From: Siphonodentalium dalli
Taxonomy: Eukaryota; Mollusca; Scaphopoda; Gadilida; Siphonodentaliidae
DNA length: 64,000 nucleotides
Reading direction: 5' to 3'
Assembly (NCBI GenBank): GCA_032622095.1
Contig: CP136065.1
Coordinates: 109,595,195-109,659,194, forward strand
A model generated the notes under the pieces. The model did not search any database. It saw nothing but the letters and a program-made list of their open reading frames with translations, and was not told the origin of the DNA. Position numbers and translations under genes: made by a program. Positions 12,087-26,400 of this stretch are shown here, in pieces (positions within the stretch are counted from its first letter, which is position 1; each line of letters opens with the position of its first letter).

Positions 12087-13390
12087 GTTCAAAGTTCAAA
12101 AGCTTTATTTATAAAGTCAGGCATTTTAAATTACAAACATGAGCATTAAGCTCTTAACTGACTTGTAAAACAATGAATATGTACATAAGCAGTAACGTGA
12201 ATAAAACACAACCTATCTGAAAAATAAATTACATGTATATTAGTTAAAACTTTGTAAAAAACGAGTAAAATCCCTTAGGACAGGTAGCCCTGACTCGATC
12301 AAAAGCGTAAGACACAAATTTGTATATTCATATACGGCACAGTAATGTGCACAACGACTCCATATTTCATTCCTGGATAACACGTTTTGTTCCATTCAGA
12401 GATACTAGACCAGAGAGTGCGGATTAAAATACAAAACATATGCATATAATTAGGATATCCTACAGGCACTGCATTTACATTTAAAACCATTCCAGGTTTG
12501 TAACATACATTCAAAGTCTTTCATCGTCTCTGCGGTTCTGCATGACTCGGGAAGAGAATTCCACACTTTAGGTGCCATGAATCTAAATGAGCTTAAACCG
12601 AAAGTAGTAGTTCAGGTGATGGCAGTTCCAGAGTCTCAGAATTTCTAAAAGAGTATGAACTATGTTTACGTTTCACCAGGCAGTCCAAATAGGAAGGAGA
12701 GCTAATGTCCTTCTTTAGTATTTTGAAAACTGTGAGTGCCATAAGTCTGAGTCTTTGGAGATGTAGATGCTCACAGTTTGCAATCTTTAGGAGAAAGTCA
12801 TAATCAGATGTGTAGTCATTATAGATAAAACGAAAGGCTCTCTCCTGAATTTTCTCCAGCCTGTCCGTAGAGGACACACTGCAGAAATGCCAGGTAAGAG
12901 GGCAGTAATTAAAATTTGAGAGGATGAAAGATTTGAAGATACATTTTTTGCCTGAGAGGGTCAGCATATGTCCAAGTCTCTTTAAGACATTTAGCTGCCT
13001 TGATGCCTTTGAACATAGCGAATCAATGTGAGTGTTAAACGTCAATTTACAGTCCAGAGTTATACCGAGTAATTTCACTTCCTCGATACATGGGATAAGA
13101 TGTGAAGCATTTATGCCAGTTATAGATTTACTTTTGGGACCCAATGATATTGCTTGGAACTTCTCTGGATTTGCCTTCATGCCATTTAGTGCGAACCACT
13201 CAATGAGATGAAGGCTATCAGATTCCAGAGTGCTCCGAACTACATCAGGGTCCTTGTGAGAGAAGGAAATTGTGTTATCATCTGCATAATTAGACGATAA
13301 CACATAAGAAGATGTCGGTCCTCTATCAAACACAGGGGAGAAGAGATTGTTCCTTGAGGTGAATTTTCCATGTCTCTCGATCATCTCAGC
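12087..13390 (-). mobile_element. 5'-truncated non-LTR retrotransposon (LINE)
   Basis: The 3' end lies at the low-coordinate side, where the plus strand shows repeated AAGTTC units (12088-12108). On the minus strand this is a short GAACTT-type tail after an AATAAA. Upstream on the minus strand is the C-terminal part of a reverse transcriptase (12593-13384). The copy is truncated just upstream of the catalytic YADD box. The tail type and C-terminal sequence suggest the CR1/Jockey group; the clade is inferred. Confidence 0.8.
12593..13384 (-). pseudogene. Reverse transcriptase C-terminal fragment
   Basis: A 263-residue open frame that begins within the palm domain. YADD at about residues 34-37 is the polymerase catalytic motif. 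The segment WFALNGMKANPEKFQ and KLLGITLDCKLTFNTHI follow in the order usual for non-LTR reverse transcriptases. The later part (LQRLRLMALTVFKILKKD) belongs to the C-terminal thumb/linker region. An endonuclease, the fingers and the PQGS-type motif are missing. It is a dead partial copy although the remaining frame is intact, which suggests a fairly recent insertion. Confidence 0.85.
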
Positions 13391-13785
13391 ACCATTTCTT
13401 TAAAGGTTGTCCTCTCCGGGGGTTCAGAGGTAACAGTTCAGAGTTCTTAACTCTCTCCGGGCCGCGTTCATGGAAGAATCATTGTTGTATACAAGAGACA
13501 AAGGGAACGATGGGGATTTGGAAAACTACAAAATTTAAATCAATGTCTTGATTTACTAGGGCTTATAAATGAAAATTTGATTAAGTTATTTTTGATACAA
13601 CCCCCTCCTTACAAACTCATGTCCATGGAAAGACATTCAGTTGGGTAATACAGGTCAATAACATTGACCCAATCTGGAATTATCAATCATTTTTAAGTAG
13701 GGCATATTAAAGTGCCATAAATGATGGTGCTGATATAAATTCAAGTTCTGAACTATAAAGTTTTTTAGATAATCAATGACATTGT
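13391..13785. other. Stretch without recognised features
   Basis: No exon or repeat was recognised between the LINE relic and the small MITE. Confidence 0.45.
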
Positions 13786-13906
13786 CAGCCCTCGAATTAG
13801 GAAAAATGTCCCATGGTAATTGTAATGCTGTGGCATTATAGATTCAACATGTTGCCACAGCATTTCCCACGACATTGCTTATTGACATGGCCAATTTTGA
13901 GGACTG
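13786..13906. mobile_element. Small MITE with CAGCCCTC-type ends
   Basis: The left end CAGCCCTCGAATTAGG pairs with the right end CCAATTTTGAGGACTG, and the internal arms TGCTGTGGCA/TGCCACAGCA extend the hairpin. A second element with the same ends is at 38690-38812. Target duplication is unclear here. Confidence 0.6.
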
Positions 13907-14369
13907 TATTGTTATACATACATGTATACGCACAACAGGGCCCTATTCATAGAAGCAGAGCTTGTTAATATGGAAGGGCCCTCATGGTAATACATTGCTC
14001 ACATTCATTCATATACACGTACATGTACTTATACTGAGGGTTCAGTTTATGGAGAAGAAAAAGGTGTAGTGGGTATAGGTGGGGGCTAGCAGGGGGGAGG
14101 TGGTTATGTTCACACTAATTTTTTACTCGTTGCAGCTTAATATTATGCTGTTCGTAGCTCCAAGTTTGATTTCTATTATATATTATTTACTATGACTCAT
14201 GTGACAAGGAACTATTGGAGTGGTTACTTGTATAACTAATTTAATGCTAATGCTTTGTATCTTTGGTGATTTTGATATGACAATGTCTTCGGTTCGCAGA
14301 TACAGGTATGTGTAAGGATAAGATTTTTATCATTAAATTACTTAGTTTGCCTATTTTGTCTCTCTATAG
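13907..14369. other. Sequence immediately upstream of the first recognised ABCF1 exon
   Basis: Ends in the pyrimidine-rich acceptor of exon 1. No further exon is supported. A possible 18-nt micro-exon at 14046-14063 was considered and rejected. Confidence 0.4.
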
Positions 14370-14462
14370 AAGGAGAAAGACAAGGACAAAGCACCAAAGA
14401 TATCCAAACTGGAGTTGCTCAAAATAGAAATGGAAGATGGCGGTGAAGATGAGGAAGACCAG
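14370..14462 (+). CDS. ABCF1: ABCF1 exon 1 (of those found)
   Basis: 31 codons in phase 0, highly charged: it opens [10 protein letters not shown] and ends [10 protein letters not shown]. Acceptor TCTCTATAG, donor CAG|GTGATT. It resembles the acidic/lysine-rich N-terminal region of ABCF1. It is not the initiating exon as far as can be seen, because there is no start codon at its 5' edge. Confidence 0.82.
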
Positions 14463-17400
14463 GTGATTGAACAAGGGACGAAATTTGATGCAAAAAAAAA
14501 AACACAGCACAAGAAACATTATGGCTATAAGATTAAATTATGAATTGCATCATCCTACCGATCTTGATGCAATTTCTGGCAATTTTGTAGAAAAAATTCC
14601 ATATCCGCCCATGTGGTATTACTATCACTGCTGGACAAAATAAATAGAAATTGAATATAAGAAATTTTATGATTGCATGACGGTGAGAGTATATATTTTT
14701 AACTTTCTTCCATATCAGGGAAATTGAATAAATAAATACAATCAAAGAAACATGTGACACCCACTTGTTAGCAGCCTGTTAATTTCACAATCATTTGCAT
14801 TCCAAAATACACCTTATACTAACAAAATTCGTGACTCAAAACTATCATTGTGTCTAGGAAGCATGTTTTAACTACCACTAGTGTTTTTTATAGATTGTAT
14901 ATTAAATTTTGCCTTCTTTTCTCATAAAAGTGTCTATATATTTTAACAACTAGAAATTTTTGAAAAAGATAAAATTTACTCATTGCTTATTTACAAAAAG
15001 TTTACCCGAGAACACAGATTTTCAATATCATTTTAGTTGCCACAAATATCTTACATTGATTGTCATTTCAGACAATTGAAGAGGAAACTACTAAAAAAGG
15101 AAAACCTGATCGCACTAGTAAAAATGAAGCTAGGAAGAAACAAGAACAAGGTAACTAATATCGGTAACAGCACTCTTCCAAAATGAAATTAAGATACTCA
15201 TGACATTCTCTCTTCAGATGAATAGTAGAGCGTTTGTCTTGAGCACTTCGGTGTGAAAATTGAAAACAGTTGTGTTTCATAATTTATTTGAGGTCGATGA
15301 TAAATAAATATAGAATATGTAGCTACAGGTAGTGCAGTTGGTTAATCCGTTTTATGTCTATGTGGGGGATTTGAGTATCTATTGGGCGAGGCTCTGCTGA
15401 GTCCAATAGATGCCAAATCCCCTGAGGGACATAAACAGTTTAATCAATGGCATTAGCTACATATTTTATAGGGACCTGCGAATATTCGAGATTCAATTCG
15501 ATGTCAATATCGGGCACCCGATTCGAGATCGACACCGAATCAGTCTGCTGATTCGTTTATTTTTGAATCGGTGTTACTTTGGTGTTGTCTCGTTATTTGT
15601 GTCTAGAGAACACATGCCAAATGACCTGAAATCACAAAAATTGAAGCACAAGGTTGTCAAGTTAGCCAACGTAGGTAATTTTGAATGTATGCCTTTCATA
15701 ATAGATGTGCATTATGTAAATTATGTGTTTCGATCGCAACCCGTGATGGTGATCAATCGCCTCATATATGTGTGATATGTATCGACACTATATAAATTGT
15801 CTACATGGTGCGTGATCGCTCGATTCGGAACTCAACTGATTACCTTATGATTAGAACTTCAGATATCCAATTCAGATTATACTAATAACATTCAATGTCA
15901 GCCGCCGTTATGCACGACAAAACATAGATTGGAATGAACAGAAACTTCAGAACAAGCGGTGTATTACGTTCTTAAATGGACGTTATTATGTGCGACCAGT
16001 TGTCTGCGACACTGCCGGCAGAATTCCTAGAAATTTTCCACTTTCAGTTTCTGTTTCCCGGGGAAATCGAGCGCGTTGCACAAGTTTCGATCCGTTGAAT
16101 CTTGATGATAACTTTTAACACTTATAATCTATGTCTGTTTTCTGGGACCCCCTCCATGAAGACAATTAACTGAATATGTGATGTAGGTGTTTGATATATT
16201 GTGGGTGAAAAGTTTAACAGATAACTACCATTGGTATCGGACTGAAACAAGTATATAGCTGAACAGTGTACCCATGTCCAAGTGTGTCAAATCTTTATTA
16301 AATAATGTAGATAAGTGGCTTCTATTCAATGGGGTTTGTGATACGTTGATTGAATTGACTTTAAGTGTCTTACTGTCACTCCTTGTGTCATTTTCGCCAT
16401 GACACGGCTAGATAGAAATTCAATAGGACATACCCAAAACCCTCCATGAGACTGAGAGTGACTTGCCTATGTCATGATTTTCCTAAAGAAAACACAAGTT
16501 CCAATGGATGTTTAAGGAGATTAACATTGTTATATAGTATCTATTGAATTTTGCATTTTTTTTTTCATGAGACACCGAAATAAACACTGGTAAACAATGT
16601 TAATCACTAGCTGATTCGATTCGAGATTCGATTCGATGTCGATATCAGGAAGGAGATTCGATATCAAGATTCGATTCGATGCAAAATCCACGATTCGCAG
16701 ATACCTAATATTTTATTTATCCATCGCACAAAATTTGCCTTTTTGTCTGTTTTTGTGGGGGAAATCTGTCAGTTTCCTTAGTTTACTTTTTGATTACCTC
16801 TGTCAGGCTCTGTGTTAGCTAACGAAGGGCCTGTCAAATATAAAATGTCCTTGTTTTTTTAAATACATATCCCAACAATGTGTGTGGCCACTGAAAAATT
16901 AATTTTCGGTTTTAATTTTCGGGGGACTAAAGAATGACCTCTGTCCATCATCTGTATGTCAGTTTGTGTGTCCGTCATGCATTATGAGTGCCTTCATTGT
17001 GTAATCAACAACTCCCTCAATTTTGAATGTAGAGAATTAAAACTGTAGGATATTATTACCCATATACATGTATTATTAATGTGCGACATGTATATGGACG
17101 AAAATCATTTTTCATAGAGTTATTCTTACCATTCTAATTTTCAATTTTGTATTGATTTTTAACTAAAATCTTATTTGTTTTGTTTCAAAAAAGCCAACCT
17201 CCTATGAAAACCATCCTTTTCCGGGTGATATGTGGTCGACGAGTTTTTATTTAAATGAATATTGTGTATTCTAATATTTTTTTGTAGAACTGGCTTTTTA
17301 TGTTTACCCATACCATGTATGGTAAACATAGTGTCGTTGTCCGGATTGACCACTCGTCGTGCGTCCGTCCGTCCGTCTGTCCGTCCGTCCGTCCGTCTGT

Positions 17401-20400
17401 CCGTCCGTAGACACTTTACGTGTAATGCGATAACTCAAACATTTTTTACCTGATCAAAACATATATATATGGGGTTTTCAGCCCAAAATACAGATCGAGT
17501 TCGAATATGGGTTTGATCCGACTTTTTTTGACAGAGTTATGGCCCTTTTTCGACTTAAAATTCACGCATTCTGCCATAACTCAAAACAAATTTATCTGAT
17601 CGGAACCAAATTTGGTATGTGAGTTTCTCGGCCCAAAATACAGATCGAGTTCGAATATGGGTTTGATCCGACTTTTTTTTACGGAGTTATGGCCCTTTTT
17701 CGACTTAGAATTCATGAATTCTGCCATAACTCAAACATTTTTTATCTGATTGAAACCAAATTTGGTGTATGAGTTTCTCAGACCAACATACAGATTGATT
17801 TCGAATATGGGTTTGATCTGATTTTTTTTAATGGTGTTATGGTCCTTTGACATATGATTCACACATACATGTACTTCGATAAATCAACCATTTTTCATCT
17901 GATAGGAACCAAATTTGGTATGTGAGTTTCTCAACTCAAAATACAGAACGAGTTTGAATATGGGTTAGATCCAATTTGTTATACCAGAGATATGGCCCTT
18001 TTTAAACTAAGAATTATCCAGATTATAACCCAAGTAACTTACAATTAATGAATACCTGCTTCTCTGTGAGCAAGATAAAAGACAATATAGTTTATTGCTT
18101 TGAGAGTTATTTATAGCCCTCATATTTTAGGTCTGTATAAGAGACACAGTGAATTATTGGATAAATTGATTTAGCTATCTTTTTAACCACAACTTAGCCA
18201 GGTGAATTTATTTAACTAGACCAATGGAGCTCTCTAAGTCCTTGGATGATGGGACTACATTGGATCAAACAGGGCAGAGATAGGTGATTTAACCCCTTTT
18301 ACCCATTCCATGTCTTTTAACCTTTTCCATTAAATAAATAATTATATTATTTTGATATCTCACATGGCAATTTGCAACAACATGAATAGAACTGCTCACA
18401 CTATGATAGTGGTGACAGGCTCTAGAGTTTAGATGTTATATTAACCCTTCTATATTGACTCATACATTCCAATAATTTGTGTTATTACTGGTTATTATGT
18501 ACATTTGTCATATACTACTTTAGATCATAACAGTATACTCTATAATTCAACATTAAAAGATTATGATTCTGATCTTAACAATTTACTATCGCCAAGGGAT
18601 GGGTTAAACATCTGCCGATCGTGATCGGCCTCTCGTTTAGCCTTGATATCAAGCATTTTAAATCCCTTTACATTACAGCTGCACCACCTGTTGAAAACGA
18701 TGATGAAATTGAAAATGGAGATGAGGATATTGATGATACCTTGTACAACAGTGATGACGATAAAGAGGATAAGGATGCAGGTATGGCGTCAATAATTTCC
18801 ATGAGAAATTAAGAAAAATATATTATAAAACAAATGTTTATTGGATGAAGCTAAGGGGATTCTTACACTATGTCTTTCTTCTTAGTCATATATAGATAGT
18901 TAAATTTGTTGTTGACATTTGTTTAGCAAGCTGACAGACAGACTCTTATTTTGACTTAAAAGGCTTTCTGTAAAAGAATGCAGACTTATATTTTCCTAAA
19001 TTTGTGTCGGGGGGGGGGGGGGGGGGGGGGGGGGATTGTTATCCATGCATGTTCTCCATGTCCTTCTTGGATTCATCCAGTTGCTGATGTTACTTTGAGT
19101 ACAAGCTCACTTTTGTCAATATTGACCGTGGCAAGATTAGATTAGATTAGATTTTATTTTGACAGTTCAGGTTATACATGTGTACATGAATACATATTAT
19201 GGATATGTTTACAAGTTGAATCAATATAATACACAACAGTATATACATATTATAATTATAATAGTATATATTAAATACAAATATGTTATATGTTGGGGTC
19301 TGATGAGACAGTTAGAGTTCAGACTGTGTAAACAATTGATATATACCCTAAGAGGATTTATCAATTTTCTCAAGAACTAAATCATTTTATTTTATAGAGG
19401 TTGTCGTCAGAATATAAGGTAAATTATGTGGCAGAAATCTGTATAAAAATAGAAATACTCATGTGACCTGAGACCATCAGGGATAACGCAAAAAGTTCTC
19501 TAAACGAGAACTTAATTCCATTGCGGTCCCTGGTGGCTTTCGGCACATGGGCAGTGAGTGAAGTTCGAAACTTCGGAGCACAATGTATAAAAGTATTTAA
19601 AATATATAAATTAAATAAAAGCCATTTCAGAAACGAGACTTATATGGAGAGGGAAAAGCTAATAAAATAAGTCAATACGCAAGTAATGTAACTTCAACAG
19701 CCCTTCGCCACCTGCATACACGCACCACTGCCATGTATGGCCGGCTTTGGACTGGTCTGTCCATGACTGAAAGATGGAAACCCGAAATACAGGCAGCAGT
19801 AACGATATATGCAACTGGCCAAATACTGTCATCGTACATTACAATATAAATTGAACTGCTGTATTGAGGAAATTCTAGTTAAAAGATGATAGAATAGATT
19901 GTTCCTAGTAAAAGGCAAATGGATTTTCTTCTCTTTTCATCAATTTCTCTAGTAGGTGTTGTTTAATGCAAAATTTCCAGTGTTTGAGATCAAAAGGGTC
20001 ACGAGTATGGTATACTTTATCAAGACCATTCCATAGTTTCGCTCCTGTAAAATAGAAACTGTGGATGCCCTTGGATTTTACAGAGGGTAATGAGTATTTC
20101 AGGGTCCCTGATCGAGTTACATATGTACAATGAGTACTAGCTAATATAAAATTATTGTCTAGATATGCTGGAGCTTTCTTTTCCGAGATTTTTAGTACCA
20201 TCAGTATTTTTCTGAAGTCTACCCTATCACTCACTGGAAGCCATTTAACATGTTTAAATTCATTATAACCAATATGAGTCATGCGATCTAGTTTCATGAT
20301 AAATCTGACAAGTCTGTTTTGAGATGCTTGAAGACGCTTTTTTGTTTTTACTGTCAGACTAGAGAACCAGAAACCACTTGAGTAGTCAAAATGACATTGA

Positions 20401-23400
20401 ATAAGAGCATTAATTAGAAGTACCTAAAGCAAGCAATATAATAGGCAATGCGTTGATGATTTTTCTCACACTGATCACCTCAGGTAGCAATACACGATTT
20501 CCAGCAATTTTGTCCAACCTGGGAGGGGGTACTGTACTTCAAATCTATGCTGAGCCATTATCTTTGGCCTAGGTCCCATCAAGCATATTTTAGTTTTGAC
20601 AGAAATTCTAAGTTAATCATATGTCTGTTCTTTAGCTTCTTTGTAAAATTTGTCATCGAGTTATGTCCCTTCGTTTGCACAAACAAAACGCTAAATTTTA
20701 CCCATTTTTAGCTCAACTTACTTTTTAATTTTGAGCTATTGCCATGGGTTGGCGTCCGTCGTCCATGTGTGCATCAACAATTTCCTTTGGCGCGGGCTAC
20801 AGGTTGTATCTTTGGTCTGATCTTTATGAAATTTGTCATGAATGTTGACATTGACATGTAGATGGGAACGAGTCATTTTGGGGTCATTCGGCCAAAAAAC
20901 ATGGTCGCTGGTGGCCATCTTGGATTTCAAAATTAAATCCATTGGCGCGGGCTACAGGCCGTACTGTTTGTGTGATCATCATAAAATTTGTCATGAATGT
21001 TGACATTTATAGGATCATTCGGCCAAAAAACATGGCCGCTGGTGGTCATCTTGGTTTTACTCTTTGCATCACTAAATCTTTTGACACATCCTACAGACCA
21101 CACCTCTGATCCGATCATCACCAAACTTCATATGGATCATCGGGGTGACCTCTAGATGGGAACGAGTCATTTTGGGGTCATTTGGCCAAAAAACATGGCC
21201 ACCATCAGCCATATTGGATTTTACTCTTTGCATCACTAAATACTTTCGCGCGGGCTACAGGTCGTATCTTTGGTCGGATCTTTATGAAATTTGTCATGAA
21301 TGTTGACATTGACATGTAGATGGGAACGAGTTATTTTGGGGTCATTCTGCCAAAAAACATGGCCCCTGGTGGCCATCTTGGATTTCAAATTTGAATCCAT
21401 TGGCGCGGGCTACAGGCCGTACTGTTTGTCTGATCATCATAAAATTTGTCATGAATGTTGACATTTACATGTAGATGGGAACGAGTCATTTTAGGATCAT
21501 TTGGCCAAAAAACATGGCCACTGGTGGCCATCTTGGATTTTACTCTTTGTATCACTAAATCCTTTGACACATCCTACAGATCACATCTCTGATCCGATCA
21601 TCACCAAACTTCATATGGATCATCGGGGTGACCTCTAGATGGGAACGAGTCATTTTGGGGTCATTTGGCCAAAAAACATGGCCGCCGGCAGCCATATTGG
21701 ATTTTACTCTTTGCATCACTAAATACTTTGACACACCCTACATACCATTTCCCTGATCTGATCATCACCAAACTTCATATGGATCATCGGGGTGACCTCT
21801 TGATGGGAACGAGTCATTTTGTGGTCATTCGGCAAAAACATATGGCCACCAATGGCCATTTTGGATTTTACTCTTTGTATGACTAAATATTTCTACAAAA
21901 TCCATTAGCATGGGTTATAGACCGATCTGTTTGTTTGATCATCATGAAATTTGTCATGGATGTTGACATTGACATGTAGATGGGAACGAGTCATTTTGGG
22001 GTCATTCGGCAAGAAAACATGGCCATTTTAGAATTTACTCTTTGCATTACTAAATCCTTTGGCACACCTTACAGACCACATCCCTGATCCGATCATTATG
22101 AAACTTGTCATGAATGTTGATATTGACATGTACATCTTGTCTTACTTAGACATTTCAATTAGCACCTTTCCTAATTCCTCCATTTAATGTTAACCATTAA
22201 ATTATTCCCCTACCTACGTTGAGCTACAGTGTCATTGACAATTTCATTTGACTCAAATTGACAATTTTCAACCCAAAAACAGACCATGACAGAGCGAATG
22301 TCAGTAAATAAGCTTCTTCCACCTGATAGAGCTATGTTACAGCTGAGAAATATTTGAAATAGAAAAAAAGTTATATCAATTTGAAAAAAATATCTTTCAA
22401 GCGCAGATGACAGAATTCAGGGGAGAGAAATCGGGCTATCCTGTTGCATATCTAAAGTTTTCACTTTTTTGGGAACTTTCCCAGTTTTATAAAATAATTA
22501 AAGCTTCAAACCAGTAATGTCACATTTAACACAGGCTACACTGGATGTTATGTCCCCCAGATACTTATTTTTTCTATTTTCAGACCCCATACAAACCCAT
22601 AAATTGTGTACTGCTACCTCAAATAAACTTGTGACTCAGCTGTGATGTGTAAAAATGATCCTCATTCTTTTTCAGTCGCTTTGGAAAATGCTAAAATGAA
22701 GATGAGCAAAAAAGAATTTAAAAAGTTGAAAAAGAAGGTATGTACATGTTTCATATCATCCACTTTTAATTGTCCTACTATCAATGGTGTCCATCCATCC
22801 GTCTGCCCATGATGCCCACACTAATATATCAAAATAATTGCCAAATATGACATACTGTAGTTTTATCATGAAGAGAGATAGAAGTCCATATGACTCTATG
22901 CTGCCCCTGTTTGTAAGAAATTAATTATTTTAACTGATAATTGTTTATTCTTTCTTGCAGATGGAGTTTCAGAAGGAACTAGAAAATGAAGGTGACATGT
23001 CAAATTTCACTGTATCACAGATGCAGTCTAATAGGCCAGAAAGTAGCCAAGATATCAAGGTATGGCACCCAGGGTTTGCACTGCCACTTGCCAAATTTGC
23101 CTATAGCACCATAAAAAATCATTTGGTGAATAAACAAAACTATTTGGCAAAACTTTTGGTATTAAAGTTGATTTTTATATGCCCATTTGAACAAAACATT
23201 AGTTTTTCCGCCAAGGAGAAGCCCTTCAACTGAACTATATGGATTATTATCCTCGGCCTTGTGTTATCAGGAGGGTTAAAATTTATTGTCCGTTTATTAG
23301 CCTACTCCGGTCAATCAGCGACTCCGGTCAATCAGTGCTCGGATTAGCTCACGCATGGATGCGTCCCGTGCAAATCTCGCTCTCTTAACAATTCATCTAG

Positions 23401-26400
23401 CCAGTTTTATTTCTCTCCTTGGACCTATCAGACGTGGTTTTAACTAAAGGAAGTATTTCTCTATTGCGAGTTTATCAACTCAATATTTATTGTTGATCAC
23501 AAACTTGCAATTTATCCGTTGCTTACCCGGTCGTTTCATATTTATAAGTTCGCGCAGAAACTCTTCGTTTCATAGTATGCGCAACGCTATTTATAAATAT
23601 TCCGTGTTTTTATCGACCCATTTTATCTAAAAAAAAAAAAATTTGGAATTGGAATCGACAAAATCACGTTGTGAACTTCGCCATTGATGGCCATTTTGAC
23701 AATGACTACAGACGCACATCGTTTACTTGTAGCGAACCTATTTTGCATTATTGTGCAACATATACGGTGGCATGAATCGTCCGATTTCTGAGTCCACGTG
23801 GTACGGTATGCGAAGTCTCCTAATTTCGTGCTAACTATATTTCATGATGCCGACTTCTTGCTACGTTCATTTCATGTACACTACATAATCGTATCTGCAA
23901 CAGCTCTGTTATTGCGCAGAAAGTTGGCCAGGACAGAAATATCTCCTTTGGCGATAATTTACATGTATTAATAAACAAGATAGAACTTGTAATCCAATGA
24001 AATTTCTTTTGACTCGACTACTTCAATTGTAAGTTGAAGTTGAGCGACTGGAACTTAACCGACATTTGGTAAATGATTATCACAGAACATCATTGTACAT
24101 ATACAACATGTCGTTATAATTAATTGTGCTTACCGATTAATTTTGCATATCTTAGCTAGCCCGAATGTATTACTATTAACATGATGGCTCTTATTTGGAT
24201 ACTTGGAACGTCGCAAACGTTACATCGACTTCAAGATATTTATTTGAAACTCTGACTCTGTTCTTGCGATTCCATTTCCTTTCCCTCATTGTATTATCGG
24301 AACAATCGTTAGAAACAATGAGATTATGTTTGTTATAACATATAGTATTATATGGCCTGTGTTCAAATAATGCTGTGTCTCTTGAATAGTCTCTTTCTTT
24401 ACATGTCTGTCCAGTATTACTGACAGTGTCCGCTTGCTACTAATCGTGCAACTGGTTTGATTGGGGACTAGGATTATCTGACACAAGATTGGGCACTAAG
24501 GATTTTCATTTCAAGTTCCAGGGCTCAAAATACATTTCATTTTGCGAGAATCAAATGCTGAATCATGTCAGTCATGAGGCACTGAAAATTGTAAAGTTTT
24601 GTGAGAATCATTACGGGAATCCATTCGGTGATTCTCGTCGAATCTTGAAGCCTGAGTTCCCATTGTCGAATGGCGATCTCCATCACTTCATATCGGTACT
24701 GTCGTTATTTCGGCGACAATTGTGTCTGTTTCTTTGCAATCACTCAATGTATTTTGCAGAATGGACTTCCCTGTTCGATGACTGCACAGATATGCAAATG
24801 CAGTAGCCTGAACCTTCAGCTATAGTTTGCTTAAATATCCAAGGATACTTCCGTCCGTGGTCAGATCTCTTTGGAGAAATTTGGGATGCGAGCCTTTGGC
24901 TGGCCTACTTGACAGTACTTGTGGCATGTCATCATATCCGTGTGACCTAGCATGGTCGCAGTGTTGAAATGATTCATTGGCTAGCCAGTGTCTCAATAAA
25001 TTTTCAGTCAACAATGTTTATACTTTTGATGATTTTGATGTTTGACATTTCCACGTGTTCACTGTAACAAATAGACAACATCTGAACTGTTATCCTCAGA
25101 TATTAGTGTTTGTAGATACATTCAAATTACGAATTTAAATGATACAAAATGGTGAGCTTAAAAACATGTATGGCCAGCCATAATTGTTCCATACTAGTAC
25201 AAGGGTATCAGTGCCTCAAAGGCTCAATGACATACGAACTGACTATATCAATATGGCGTAAATTTTCACTGATACCGACATACTTCTGCGCTTTCAATCC
25301 GTGAATAGTCAAGGTGAACTACTATGCATTTATATTGTCATGTGCCCCCGATGCACTGTCAATAGCCTTTCCAACAGAGTCCATCACTTGGCTCTCTACC
25401 TTCTATTTCCACATAGAAAGATCAAATGTCAAATAGCCTTCACTCATGTATTAAGCACAGTTACAGGAAATGCATTTATATTGCGCAGGGCCGCTGCCAC
25501 TATAATTTCCATCAGAGACCAACACATGGCTCTTTTCCTTCTATTGCCTCATATCCAATTGATTATCGGGCAAATAACAGAAAGGACAGCATTTGTATTG
25601 TCACACATATAAAGTGCAGTTACATGAACAGTGTTTCTATTTATATTGCGCACAACCACTGCAGGCCTGCGTATTGGAGGCGAACGACGGTTCGGTTCAC
25701 CTGGAGGTTGTGAAATCTAGGTCGCGTCAAAGTTGTATGTGGCTCTCGTGATACTGAATATAACAGTTTGTGTACCTATGGGTACCTAAGCACAACCAGA
25801 CAACCGACAAATACATTACGGCTTCAGATTTATTTTGCATTCGGCAGGCCTGCCAGTGCCAATTTCAAAAGAGTCCAAAACATGGCTCTTCTCTTTCTAT
25901 TACTACGTATCCATGATTATCTGGTAAATAGACAACCTATATGAATAACACAAATGAAAGCATTTGTATCATCACACATATAAAGCGCCGTTCCCAAAGA
26001 AGCCTTTATATTGTGCATGACCACTGCCCAGTACCAGTGACTGGCGGGGTGCTACCATCGTTGATTTGGAAAACAAATCTTCAAGGGCGAATGCCACAGC
26101 TCCTGAGCCTTAGGGTGGGGAAGACTCATCATGTGCCACTAATAGCGCACCAGCCAACCAGACTTCAGTTCTTCCCAGATGTAACCGCAGCTCGAGCTCT
26201 CATTTGCTCTCGCAATTCAGAAGACGGATGTACTTGCGCCTGTATAATCATCAGTTGTGTTTTTCTCAAATTCAATGTCATTGTGGGATAGACCTCATAA
26301 CATGCATGTTCCATGGCACTTTCACATTCCCATAATTTAACGGCGATGGGAACGATTTTATATATACCTTCCAATAGTTTAATATTGAATAAATGATTAC

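Noticed and set aside
14046-14063. Possible 18-nt ABCF1 micro-exon (FMEKKK) flanked by AG and GT, in phase with exon 1
   Set aside because: No pyrimidine tract before the AG, a weak donor (GTGTAG), and the composition is easy to meet by chance in an A/G-rich stretch. Only a transcript could support it.
20736-21570. Minus-strand peptides with [19 protein letters not shown]
   Set aside because: Chance translation of family D repeat units.
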